Origin: Arthrobacter pascens
GTDB lineage: Bacteria; Actinomycetota; Actinomycetes; Actinomycetales; Micrococcaceae
Direction: 5' to 3'
Assembly (NCBI RefSeq): GCF_030816475.1
Contig: NZ_JAUSXF010000001.1
Coordinates: 4,278,001-4,342,000, forward strand
DNA: 64,000 bases
A program made the position numbers and the translations under genes. This document shows, piece after piece, positions 41,952 through 50,656 of the stretch; positions within the stretch are counted from its first letter, which is position 1; the number at the start of each line of letters is the position of its first letter. Below the pieces are notes generated by a model that saw only the letters and a list, made by a program, of their open reading frames with translations, had not been told where the DNA came from and did no database searches.

Positions 41952-43949
41952 GTGGGGAACTCAAAAAATCTGTCACTTGCCGTCATCGGACTCATTCTCG
42001 GCGCCGGGCTGGTCGCCTGCGACGATGGCCGCGGGGGTGCAGAAAATGCTGCCAAGCAGTTTGCGTCAGCGGTTTCCGCGCTCGACGTCGGATCCGTCGC
42101 CTTTGATGGCAGGGACCCGGCCGTCGCCAAGCAGCAGGTCCAGGACGTGTTCAAAGCCCTCGACCCGGACAAACCGGCAGTAGAGGTGGGCGACGTTACC
42201 CTGGATGGCGACAACGCCACTGCTCCGCTGAACTACACCTGGAAAATCGGTGCCGGCGAGTGGAAGTACACGGTCTCCGCCAAGTTCAAGAAATCAGGCG
42301 ACAAATGGCTGACGGTCTGGGACCCCACCATCCTGGTGCCCGGCCTTGCTGACAACGAAATCCTCAGCAAGGGCACTCAAGCACCACAGCGCGCCGATAT
42401 CCTGGGCGCCGGTGACGCAAAACTGGTCACGTACCGGCCCGTAGTCAATGTCGGCATCGACAAGCCCCAGCTGGGGACCCAGGACGCGGCCGCGGCAGCG
42501 ACCAAGCTGGCCCAACTTGTGGGAGTGGACCCCGCAGCTTACGCACAACAGGTGCAGGCCGCCGGCGCTGAAGCCTTCGTTTCCGCCATCACTTTGCGGG
42601 ATGAGGGAAGGACCATCAGCGACCAGCAGATCGCCGCCATTCCAGGGGCCCGCGGAATTCCTGACAGCGTGCCGCTCGCGCCCAGCCGCACCTTCGCCCG
42701 TGCCGTTCTCGGTTCGGTCGGGGAGGCCACTGCGGAACAGATCGATGCCTCCGGGGGGGCCCTGAGCGCCGGGGATGTAACAGGTATCGGAGGGCTCCAG
42801 CAGCAGTACGACGCCCAACTTCGTGGCACCCCCGCTGTTGTCATCCGTGCCCAGCGGGCAGACCTCACCCGCGAAGAGATCCAAGGAGCCGCCACCGATC
42901 CCCGCAGGGTGGTCTTCCAGGTGGCGCCGACCCCGGGCACGCCGCTGAAAACCACTTTGGATCCGAACCTTCAGGCACTCGCGGAGAGCACGTTGGCCAA
43001 CGTGGGCCCGGCGTCCGCCATTGTGGCCCTCCGGCCGTCCAGCGGAGCGGTACTGGCGGCGGCATCTGGCCCCGGAAGCAACGGCTACAACACTGCCATG
43101 CTCGGTCAGTACGCGCCGGGATCCACCTTCAAAATGGTGGATTCACTCGCCTTGCTGCGCGACGGGCTAACCCCCGATTCGAAAGTGGAATGCACGCCCA
43201 CGCTCACCGTTGACGGCCGGACGTTCAAGAATTCGGAGGGTTATCCCACCTCTTCATTGGGCTCCGTGACGCTCCGTGATGCCTTCGCGCACTCCTGCAA
43301 CACCGCGTTTATTTCGCAGCGGGACAACGTCAGCCAAGGCCAACTCGAGGCCGCCGCAATGGCCATGGGAGTGGCTGTGGAAGTGCCCTCACTGGGTGCC
43401 GCCGCTTTCCTGGGATCGGTACCCGGCGCCGCAGAAGGCACCGAACACGCAGCTTCGATGATCGGGCAAGGCAAAATACTCCTCTCGCCGCTTGCGGCGG
43501 CCATCATGGCCGGTTCCGTGGCCAAGGGCTCGCCCGTTTCACCGCAATTGGTCCTGAATCCCGGCGCCGGTGCCGCTGCAGGGACGACCGCCGGGCCTAC
43601 CGCAGACGCCACCCCGCCGTCGCCGTCGCCGTCGTCGACTGTTACGGCGGAGGCGCCGTCTAAGGCTTCAGACAAGCCGATCACCGCTGCGGAGGCGGCA
43701 GCCTTGTCAGACATGATGCGGGCCGTCGTAACGTCGGGCCATGCAGGCTTCCTGGCCAGCGTCCCTGGTCCGCCGGTGGGGGCTAAGACGGGGACGGCGG
43801 AATTCGGCAACGACAACCCGCCTAAGACACATGCCTGGATCGTGGCCGTACATGGTGACCTGGCCGTTGCTGTCTTCGTGGAGGATGGCGGCCTTGGCGC
43901 CACGACGTCCGGTCCGCTGCTCAAACAGTTCCTCACAGCCGCGGGCTGA
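41952..43949 (+). CDS. Lipoprotein-type class B penicillin-binding protein
   Basis: This 665-aa transpeptidase cross-links peptidoglycan outside the membrane. The N-terminus carries a signal with lipobox-like GLVAC (Cys about 23). An NTF2-like/MecA_N-type domain (about 35-140) and a dimerisation region follow. The transpeptidase motifs are STFKM (SxxK), SCN (SxN) and KTGTAEF (KTG), so the active site is complete. A Pro/Ser/Thr-rich insertion lies before the KTG motif. The MecA_N architecture is that of low-affinity PBPs, but affinity cannot be judged from sequence. The GTG start at 41952 is the likely one; an ATG at 41944 is out of frame. Confidence 0.92.
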   Translation: MGNSKNLSLAVIGLILGAGLVACDDGRGGAENAAKQFASAVSALDVGSVAFDGRDPAVAKQQVQDVFKALDPDKPAVEVGDVTLDGDNATAPLNYTWKIGAGEWKYTVSAKFKKSGDKWLTVWDPTILVPGLADNEILSKGTQAPQRADILGAGDAKLVTYRPVVNVGIDKPQLGTQDAAAAATKLAQLVGVDPAAYAQQVQAAGAEAFVSAITLRDEGRTISDQQIAAIPGARGIPDSVPLAPSRTFARAVLGSVGEATAEQIDASGGALSAGDVTGIGGLQQQYDAQLRGTPAVVIRAQRADLTREEIQGAATDPRRVVFQVAPTPGTPLKTTLDPNLQALAESTLANVGPASAIVALRPSSGAVLAAASGPGSNGYNTAMLGQYAPGSTFKMVDSLALLRDGLTPDSKVECTPTLTVDGRTFKNSEGYPTSSLGSVTLRDAFAHSCNTAFISQRDNVSQGQLEAAAMAMGVAVEVPSLGAAAFLGSVPGAAEGTEHAASMIGQGKILLSPLAAAIMAGSVAKGSPVSPQLVLNPGAGAAAGTTAGPTADATPPSPSPSSTVTAEAPSKASDKPITAAEAAALSDMMRAVVTSGHAGFLASVPGPPVGAKTGTAEFGNDNPPKTHAWIVAVHGDLAVAVFVEDGGLGATTSGPLLKQFLTAAG

Positions 43950-44037
43950 CAGCACTGAGCTGGTGCCGTGCTGACCCCTGGTACTGACCCCGCGGTACTG
44001 ACCTGGGGCCGCGCGTGCCCGTGGGAAGATTGTTGGC

Positions 44038-45720
44038 GTGGCCCATATTGACGTTTCCGGCATCGACTACTTCCTCTCCGACGGCACCCAGTTGCTCAAC
44101 AGCGTGACCTTTAAGGTCCCGGACGGCACCAAAACGGCCCTCATCGGACCCAACGGCACCGGCAAAACCACGCTGTTCCACATCATCTCCGGCGACCTCA
44201 CGCCAGACGAAGGCGTGATCGGCCGCTCCGGGAACATGGGGATCATGCGTCAGTTCGTGGGGCAGGTCCGGGACGATTCCACAGTCCGCGACCTCCTGGT
44301 GTCCGCGGCTCCCCCGGCGCTGGCCGCGGCTGCCCGTGCCGTCGATGAGTCCGAGCTCGCCATGGTGGAGCACGACGATGAACCGTCCCAGATGCGGTAC
44401 GCCCAGGCGATCGTGGACTGGGGCGATGCCGGTGGCTATGACGTGGAGACCGTCTGGGACGAGGTGTGCATGGCCGCGTTGGGCCTGCCGTTCGACCGCG
44501 CGCAGCACCGGCCGGCGTCGAGCCTTTCCGGAGGTGAGCAGAAACGACTGGTCCTGGAGGCGCTCTTCGCCGGGCCCGACGAACTGCTGCTCCTGGACGA
44601 GCCAGACAACTACCTGGACGTTCCGGGCAAGCGCTGGCTCGAGGACAAGCTCAACGAGTCCAGGAAAACAGTGTTCTTCATCAGCCACGACCGCGAGTTG
44701 CTGAACAACGCCGCGGGACGCATCGTCACACTCGAGCCGGGCATCAACGGGGCCGGCGCCTGGGTCCACGGTGGCGGCTTTGGCTCCTACGTGGACGCCC
44801 GGGCCGACCGGAACGCCCGCTTCGAGGAGCTCCGCAAGCGCTGGGACGAGGAGCATGTGAAGCTCAAGGAACTCGTCAACATGTACAAGAACAAGGCAGC
44901 ATTCCGTTCTGACATGGCGAACCGGTACCACGCGGCCCAGACCCGGCTGGCCAAATTCCTGGAGGCCGGGCCGCCGGAGGCCCTCCCGATCGAGCAGAAC
45001 GTCCGGATGCGGCTCAAGGGCGGTCGCACGGCGAAACGGGCCATCGTGGCCGAAAAGCTGGAGCTGACCGGGCTCATGAAGCCGTTCTCCACTGAGGTGT
45101 GGTTCGGTGACCGCGTGGGGGTACTTGGTTCCAACGGCTCCGGCAAGAGCCACTTCCTACGCCTCCTCGCCACCGGTGGCACCGATCCTGAGCGCGAGCA
45201 CGTTCCTGTCTCCGATGTAGAAATCGCCGAGGTGCCGCACGAAGGTACCGTGAAGCTGGGTGCGCGCATCCGGCCTGGATTCTTTGCCCAGACCCACGTT
45301 CGGCCCGATCTCCTGGGCAAGACACTCCTGGAGATTCTCCACCGCGGTGACGAGCACCGTTCCGGGCTGGGCCGGGAGGCCGCCGCGGGTGCCTTGGACG
45401 GCTATGGCCTGGCCGGGCAGTCCGAGCAGAAGTACGAGTCCCTTTCCGGTGGTCAGCAGGCCAGGTTCCAGATCCTCCTGCTGCAGTTGTCCGGAGCCAC
45501 GCTGCTCCTGCTGGATGAGCCCACCGACAACCTGGACCTGCACTCGGCCGAGGCGCTTGAGCGGGCCATCGACCACTTCGAGGGAACCGTCCTCGCCGTC
45601 ACCCATGACCGCTGGTTTGCCAGGACATTTGACCGCTTCCTGGTGTTCGGTTCCGACGGGCGGGTTTACGAATCGACGGAGCCGGTATGGGATGAAAAGC
45701 GGGTGGAGCGCGCCCGCTAA
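44038..45720 (+). CDS. ABC-F family ATPase
   Basis: This 560-aa soluble protein has two ABC domains and no membrane part. Domain 1 has Walker A GPNGTGKTTLF, signature LSGGEQKRLV and Walker B LLLLDEPDNYLD. Domain 2 has GSNGSGKSHFL, LSGGQQARFQ and LLLLDEPTDNLD. A charged linker (about 250-330) joins them. ABC-F proteins act on the ribosome as translation factors or antibiotic-protection factors. Which one applies here cannot be told from the linker by eye. It starts from GTG and ends before a strong terminator. Confidence 0.94.
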   Translation: MAHIDVSGIDYFLSDGTQLLNSVTFKVPDGTKTALIGPNGTGKTTLFHIISGDLTPDEGVIGRSGNMGIMRQFVGQVRDDSTVRDLLVSAAPPALAAAARAVDESELAMVEHDDEPSQMRYAQAIVDWGDAGGYDVETVWDEVCMAALGLPFDRAQHRPASSLSGGEQKRLVLEALFAGPDELLLLDEPDNYLDVPGKRWLEDKLNESRKTVFFISHDRELLNNAAGRIVTLEPGINGAGAWVHGGGFGSYVDARADRNARFEELRKRWDEEHVKLKELVNMYKNKAAFRSDMANRYHAAQTRLAKFLEAGPPEALPIEQNVRMRLKGGRTAKRAIVAEKLELTGLMKPFSTEVWFGDRVGVLGSNGSGKSHFLRLLATGGTDPEREHVPVSDVEIAEVPHEGTVKLGARIRPGFFAQTHVRPDLLGKTLLEILHRGDEHRSGLGREAAAGALDGYGLAGQSEQKYESLSGGQQARFQILLLQLSGATLLLLDEPTDNLDLHSAEALERAIDHFEGTVLAVTHDRWFARTFDRFLVFGSDGRVYESTEPVWDEKRVERAR

Positions 45721-45757
45721 ACCGATGATCCCTCAGATCTTGCAGCTTAGGGCCGGG

Positions 45758-45795
45758 CGCTTCCTCACATCATCTGAGGAAGCGTTGGGGTTTTC
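45758..45795 (+). terminator. Terminator after the ABC-F gene
   Basis: CGCTTCCTCA (45758-45767) pairs with TGAGGAAGCG (45775-45784), followed by TTGGGGTTTTC. Confidence 0.75.
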
Positions 45796-45855
45796 GTTGC
45801 GAAAGGTGAGGGAGGGTTTTTGCCTCAACAAGCTCTCAGGGGAAGTAGTGAACGT

Positions 45856-47052
45856 ATGAGCATCAACACCAGCACCAAAGCCGGTCCTGCACTCAAGGCA
45901 GCAGCAGTCGCCACAGTGGTGGTCTTCGGCGTCAACGGCCTGGTTTTCGCCAGCTGGGCCGCCCGGATTCCGGCCGTCACGGAAACCCTTCACGTGACCT
46001 CGGGGCAGATGGGTACGCTCCTGTTGTGCGCAGCTATCGGTTCGCTGCTGGCACTTCCGACGGCGGGCCTGGTGGTCAGCAGGATCGGCACGGCCAACAC
46101 GATCCGCGCCAGCGGGCTGCTGGCTGCTCTGGCCAGCGTAGGTATTGCACTGTCCCTTTCGGGTGAATCCATTGCGGGAACAGCTGTCAGCCTGTTTTTC
46201 TTCGGAATCGGCATTGGCCTTTGGGACGTGTCCCAGAACATTGAAGGAGCCGACGTCGAACACCGGCTCCGGCGCACCATCATGCCCCAGTTCCACGCAG
46301 CCTTCAGTGGCGGAGCGTTCATCGGTGCGCTCATCGGGGCCGGGCTCTCAAACATAGGAGTGGGCCTGCCGGTGCACCTGCTGGCCATCGCCGGACTCGT
46401 GGCCCTGGTCACGATGCTGACCCCGCGCTATTTCCTGCCACACACCGCAGCGGCCAGACCCGCCGAAGGCGAGGCAAAGGCACCCAGGGGACCTTCGGCG
46501 TGGCGCGAAAGCCGCACGGTGCTGGTCGGGGTGGTGGTCTTAGGTGCCACGCTGACCGAGGGTGCCGGAAATGACTGGATTTCGAAGGCCTCCGTCGACG
46601 GCCTTGGCACGTCCGAATCCACCGGTGCACTGATGTTTGCCCTTTTTGTGCTGGCCATGACCGCCATGCGCTTCTTCGGCGGCCGCGTCATCGACGCGTA
46701 CGGCCGGGTGGCGGTGCTGCGCGCAAGCATGGGTGCGGCGGCCGCAGGCCTGTGCCTCTTTGTCCTGGCCGGAAACGTCTGGCTGGCAGCCCTTGGTGCT
46801 GCATTGTGGGGCGTCGGCGCAGCACTGGCGTTCCCGATGGGCATGTCGGCCGCAGCCGATGATCCACAGCGTGCAGCCGTCCGGGTTTCCGTTGTGTCCA
46901 CCCTGGGATATATCTCCTTCCTCGCAGGCCCGCCGCTGCTGGGATACCTGGGCGACCTCACGGGTATCCGGCCGGCGCAGCTGGCCATCCTCGCCCCGAT
47001 TGTGCTGGCCCTTGTCTTGGCCGGCGCTGCCAAACCGCTCCCTGCAAAGTAG
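45856..47052 (+). CDS. Major facilitator superfamily transporter
   Basis: This 398-aa protein has about 12 hydrophobic segments and an opening VVVFGVNGLVFASWAARIP that is typical of the MFS group often annotated as YbjJ/fucose-permease-like. GIGIGLWDVSQNIEGADVEH in helix 4-5 is also characteristic of that subgroup. The substrate is unknown. ATG 45856 is preferred over the upstream open frame because it starts just before the first helix. The next gene follows by 70 nt. Confidence 0.9.
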   Translation: MSINTSTKAGPALKAAAVATVVVFGVNGLVFASWAARIPAVTETLHVTSGQMGTLLLCAAIGSLLALPTAGLVVSRIGTANTIRASGLLAALASVGIALSLSGESIAGTAVSLFFFGIGIGLWDVSQNIEGADVEHRLRRTIMPQFHAAFSGGAFIGALIGAGLSNIGVGLPVHLLAIAGLVALVTMLTPRYFLPHTAAARPAEGEAKAPRGPSAWRESRTVLVGVVVLGATLTEGAGNDWISKASVDGLGTSESTGALMFALFVLAMTAMRFFGGRVIDAYGRVAVLRASMGAAAAGLCLFVLAGNVWLAALGAALWGVGAALAFPMGMSAAADDPQRAAVRVSVVSTLGYISFLAGPPLLGYLGDLTGIRPAQLAILAPIVLALVLAGAAKPLPAK

Positions 47053-47122
47053 GCAGGAGCAGCTCAAAGGCAGGCACGATCAGTTCCGGCTTAGGCAGGC
47101 GCCCTGCCGGTAGGGTGGGAAG

Positions 47123-48619
47123 ATGCACAGCAGGCGGCGCAAAGGCCCGGGATGGATCAGCCGGTTTGACCGGCACCTGGTGCGCGGCGTTTCGAGGTTC
47201 CCCGGCGGAAACCACGATGACTTCCTCCGCCTGCTCTCCGCATCGGCCAACCACGGCAAGCTGTGGATGGGTGCGGCGGCGGTGATAGCCGTCTTCCCTG
47301 GAAAACCCCGGCGTGCCGCCCTGCACGGCCTGCTTGCCCAGGCCGTGGCGTCCACCGTGACCAACGTGGTGTTCAAGACCCTGCTCCCCCGGACCCGCCC
47401 CCTGCCTGAGCACCTTCCGGTGTTCCGCTTCGTGCACCCGCAGCCCACGAGTTCGTCCATGCCGTCGGGACATTCGGCATCCGCCATAGCGTTCGCGGTC
47501 GGCGCAGGGCTGGTCAAACCCTCGCTCGGAGCTGCCCTGGCTCCGGCGGCCGCGGCCGTTGCCTATTCGCGCGTGCATACCGGCGCCCACTGGCCATCGG
47601 ATGTCCTGTTCGGCTCCGCCATTGGTGCGGGGGCGGCCCTGATCACCCGTAAATGGTGGCCTGTACGACCGCCGATTCCGGACACCGCCCGCACGTGGAC
47701 GTCCGCGCCCGAACTTCCAGGAGGTGATGGCCTCAGTATTGTGGTGAACACGCTCGGCGGCTCCTTCACGGAAGAAACTGCAGCAGCATTGCAGGAAGTA
47801 TTCCCTAAGGCGTATATCAATTCCGTTGCCTCCGGGGAGAACCTGCTGCAGGAGATCCGCTCCACAGCGACCTTCCCCGGAACGAAGGCGCTGGGTGTCT
47901 GGGGCGGGGACGGAACAGTGGGCGCCGCGGCATCGGCCGCCATCGAACATTCCCTGCCGTTGCTCGTGCTGCCCGGGGGAACCCTCAACCACTTTGCCCG
48001 TGACGCCGGAATCGGAAGCCTCAAGGACGCACTGAAAGCGGCGGCGGGTGGCGAGGCTGCCCTCGCGGACGTCGGCGTGGTGTCGGTGGAGCGCGGCCTG
48101 GCCGGGAACCCGGAGACCGTGGAACTCATCATGCTGAACACGGCGAGCATCGGCATGTACCCCAACCTGGTCAGGCGCCGCGAGCACCTGCAACCTGCCC
48201 TCGGCAAGCCGCTGGCGGGAGTGGTCGCCATGTTCCGGACGTTTGCTGCAGGCACACCGACCACACTGATTGTGGACGGTGTGCGGCACAGACTCTGGAT
48301 CGCCTACGTCGGGCGCGGCCGCTACTATCCCCGGGACCATGCGCCTCTGATGCGCCCGGTCCTGGATGACGGGGTACTGGACGTCCGGATGATCACCGCG
48401 GACGAATCCCTTGCCCGGCTCCGACTGCTCTGGTCAGTCCTGACCGGAACCGTGGCCACTTCCAGGATCACGCACCTGAGGGAGGCCACGCGTCTCCGCG
48501 TTGATTCTGCGGGTTCGCCGATGGTTCTTGCGGTCGACGGCGAGGTCCTGGCCGGTGTGCGCAGCGCGGAGTTCAGGGTTGAACGGCGGGCGCTGACGTA
48601 TTACTCGCCACAACCCTGA
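47123..48619 (+). CDS. PAP2 phosphatase / diacylglycerol-kinase fusion
   Basis: This 498-aa bifunctional lipid enzyme has an N-terminal half (1-190) that is a membrane PAP2 phosphatase with the three motifs KTLLPRTRP, PSGHS and SRVHTGAHWPSD. The C-terminal half (about 205-495) is a diacylglycerol/sphingosine-kinase catalytic domain with GGDGTVGAAASA and LPGGTLNHFARDAGI. The two chemistries are opposite: removal and addition of a phosphate on lipids. The fusion may recycle undecaprenyl or phosphatidate pools. This domain order occurs in other actinobacteria as far as I recall. Confidence 0.92.
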   Translation: MHSRRRKGPGWISRFDRHLVRGVSRFPGGNHDDFLRLLSASANHGKLWMGAAAVIAVFPGKPRRAALHGLLAQAVASTVTNVVFKTLLPRTRPLPEHLPVFRFVHPQPTSSSMPSGHSASAIAFAVGAGLVKPSLGAALAPAAAAVAYSRVHTGAHWPSDVLFGSAIGAGAALITRKWWPVRPPIPDTARTWTSAPELPGGDGLSIVVNTLGGSFTEETAAALQEVFPKAYINSVASGENLLQEIRSTATFPGTKALGVWGGDGTVGAAASAAIEHSLPLLVLPGGTLNHFARDAGIGSLKDALKAAAGGEAALADVGVVSVERGLAGNPETVELIMLNTASIGMYPNLVRRREHLQPALGKPLAGVVAMFRTFAAGTPTTLIVDGVRHRLWIAYVGRGRYYPRDHAPLMRPVLDDGVLDVRMITADESLARLRLLWSVLTGTVATSRITHLREATRLRVDSAGSPMVLAVDGEVLAGVRSAEFRVERRALTYYSPQP

Positions 48620-48643
48620 AGCGCCGGTCATCCGTCCGGACTA

Positions 48644-48672
48644 CCCTGAATCAACCCTGAATCATCCCTGAG
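48644..48672. promoter_or_regulatory. Three CCCTGA repeats at 11-bp steps
   Basis: CCCTGAATCAA (48644), CCCTGAATCAT (48655) and CCCTGAG (48666) are phased by one helical turn, about 100-125 nt upstream of the ABC ATPase. An isolated CCCTGAA occurs at 48614. Possible operator for the response regulator encoded downstream. Confidence 0.5.
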
Positions 48673-48768
48673 ACCGGCGAAACCGGGACGTCCCGTCTGT
48701 AGCGTTGAGGATGCACACCACACTTCCGTGCATCCAGCAGCCAGCAGCTGCCGTTCGAAGGAACACTC

Positions 48769-49719
48769 ATGATCGAGGCAAAAGGCCTGACCAAGGTCTA
48801 CGGCGGCAAAGCCGCAGTCGGCGGCGTTAGTTTCACCGTCCAGGCAGGCCAGGTAACAGGCTTCCTGGGCCCTAACGGCGCCGGCAAATCAACCACCATG
48901 CGTATGGTCATGGGACTGGACCGGCCGACGTCGGGCACGGTCACCGTCAACGGCCTCCCGTACGCCGAGCACAAGGCGCCGCTTCACGAGGTAGGCGCGC
49001 TGCTGGACGCTAAAGCCGTCCACACGAGCCGCAGCGCCTACAACCACCTGCTGGCGATGGCAGCCACCCACGGCATCCCGAAGTCCCGGGTGAACGAGGT
49101 CATTGAGATGACCGGCCTGGAGGCCGTGGCCAAAAAGAAGGCGGGCGGGTTTTCGCTCGGAATGGGGCAGCGCCTGGGCATAGCCGCGGCGCTGCTTGGC
49201 GACCCGCAGACCCTGATCCTGGACGAACCGGTCAACGGCCTGGATCCGGAGGGGGTGCTCTGGGTCCGCAACCTGGTGAGGTACCTGGCCAACCAGGGCA
49301 AAACCGTTTTCCTCTCCTCGCACCTGATGAGCGAGATGGCCCAGACCGCCGACCACCTGATAGTGATCGGCCGGGGCCGGATTATCGCCGATGCCCCCGT
49401 CCAGCAGATCATCGCCGGAACACGCCAGGCACGCACACTGGTCCGCACCTCCTCCGCCTCGCAACTGGCGGCCCTGCTGGCCGGGGACGGGGTGAAGGTG
49501 GACCAGAGCGAGACGGAGACCCTGGAAGTGACGGGGATGGATTCGCGGCAGATCGCCCAGGTTGCGCTGGAAAACCGGGTGCTGGTCTACGAACTCACCC
49601 CGCAGCATTCGTCCCTGGAAGACGCCTATTTCGATCTCACGAAGGACGAGGTGGAGTACCACTCGCACCTCGCCGACGGACCCGCCGGAGAATATGCCAG
49701 CGCGACGGCAGGAAAGTAA
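48769..49719 (+). CDS. ABC transporter ATP-binding protein
   Basis: This 316-aa ATPase has Walker A GPNGAGKSTTMRM, the signature region FSLGMGQRLGIAAAL (the LSGGQ motif replaced by SLGMG, usual in drug/bacteriocin exporter ATPases) and Walker B TLILDEPVNGLDPEG. It has a C-terminal extension of about 90 residues. It is followed by a permease 5 nt later and a two-component system, the layout of BcrAB/LanFEG-like detoxification modules. Substrate unknown. Confidence 0.94.
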   Translation: MIEAKGLTKVYGGKAAVGGVSFTVQAGQVTGFLGPNGAGKSTTMRMVMGLDRPTSGTVTVNGLPYAEHKAPLHEVGALLDAKAVHTSRSAYNHLLAMAATHGIPKSRVNEVIEMTGLEAVAKKKAGGFSLGMGQRLGIAAALLGDPQTLILDEPVNGLDPEGVLWVRNLVRYLANQGKTVFLSSHLMSEMAQTADHLIVIGRGRIIADAPVQQIIAGTRQARTLVRTSSASQLAALLAGDGVKVDQSETETLEVTGMDSRQIAQVALENRVLVYELTPQHSSLEDAYFDLTKDEVEYHSHLADGPAGEYASATAGK

Positions 49720-49724
49720 GGACG

Positions 49725-50630
49725 ATGACCATCATGACTCAAACCCGCACACGTGCCCGTTCCACAGCCAGTTCCACCGCAGGTACCGGCGGCGTGACCT
49801 TCCCTCGGGTGCTGAGGTCCGAATGGATCAAGCTCCGGTCACTGATGTCTACCCGCATCCTGTTGCTGCTCACCCTCGTGGCCATCATCGGCGTCGGCGG
49901 CCTGGCCGTCCTGATCCGGTACACCTACCTGGAAAACATAGCGCGCACCGCACGGGACCAGGGCCAGACGATGACCCCGGAAATGATGGAAAAGTCCTTC
50001 CCGCCCGGATCCGGCTTTGACCTCTACAACCTTCCCAACGCCGGCCTGCAGATCGGCATCCTGGTGCTGGGCTCACTTGCAGTGCTGTTCATCTCCTCGG
50101 AATACGCCACGGGCATGATCCGCTCCACCATGAACGCGGTTCCCCGCCGGACCCCCGCCTTCCTGGCCAAGGCCATCCTGCTGGCGGTGGTTTCCTACGT
50201 CATCACCACAGTCGCAGCCGTGGCAACCTTCCTGATTGCGATGCCTGTGTTCCAGGGACTGGGCTTTGATCTTGACTGGTCCACTGACGGCGTTCTGTAC
50301 AGCGTCTTCACGGGGGGCCTGTACGTGGCCGGTGTGGCACTGATCGGTTTGTCCCTGGGGACCCTGCTGCGGAACTCGGCCGGTGGCATCACTGTCCTGG
50401 TGGGCATGTTCTTCGTCCTGTCCATCGCTTCGAGCTTCATGACCCTGATTCCCGGTGAATTCTGGAAGTACGTGCCGCAGTACATCCCCAGTGAGGCCGG
50501 CGGACGCTTCCTTTCCATCGGCCACACCGACGGGGTGATCGACCCCTGGCAGGGCGGACTGGTCTTCCTCGGCTACGTGGTTCTCTTCCTGGTTCCGGCA
50601 CTGGTCGTGCTGAAGAAACGCGACGTCTAG
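49725..50630 (+). CDS. ABC transporter permease
   Basis: This 301-aa protein has six hydrophobic segments: one at about 45-70, then a pair near 110-170, with the rest to the C-terminus. An ABC-2-type permease signature is visible in SSEYATGMIRSTMNAVPRR. It pairs with the ATPase immediately upstream to form an exporter. The C-terminus ends KKRDV. Confidence 0.92.
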   Translation: MTIMTQTRTRARSTASSTAGTGGVTFPRVLRSEWIKLRSLMSTRILLLLTLVAIIGVGGLAVLIRYTYLENIARTARDQGQTMTPEMMEKSFPPGSGFDLYNLPNAGLQIGILVLGSLAVLFISSEYATGMIRSTMNAVPRRTPAFLAKAILLAVVSYVITTVAAVATFLIAMPVFQGLGFDLDWSTDGVLYSVFTGGLYVAGVALIGLSLGTLLRNSAGGITVLVGMFFVLSIASSFMTLIPGEFWKYVPQYIPSEAGGRFLSIGHTDGVIDPWQGGLVFLGYVVLFLVPALVVLKKRDV

Positions 50631-50656
50631 GAAGCCGCAACGTCTAGGCTCAGACC

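Noticed and set aside
45988..46000. CACGTG core near 45990 as a tenth parS
   Set aside because: It lacks the flanking GTTT and AAAC halves, so it is a chance E-box-like hexamer inside the MFS gene.
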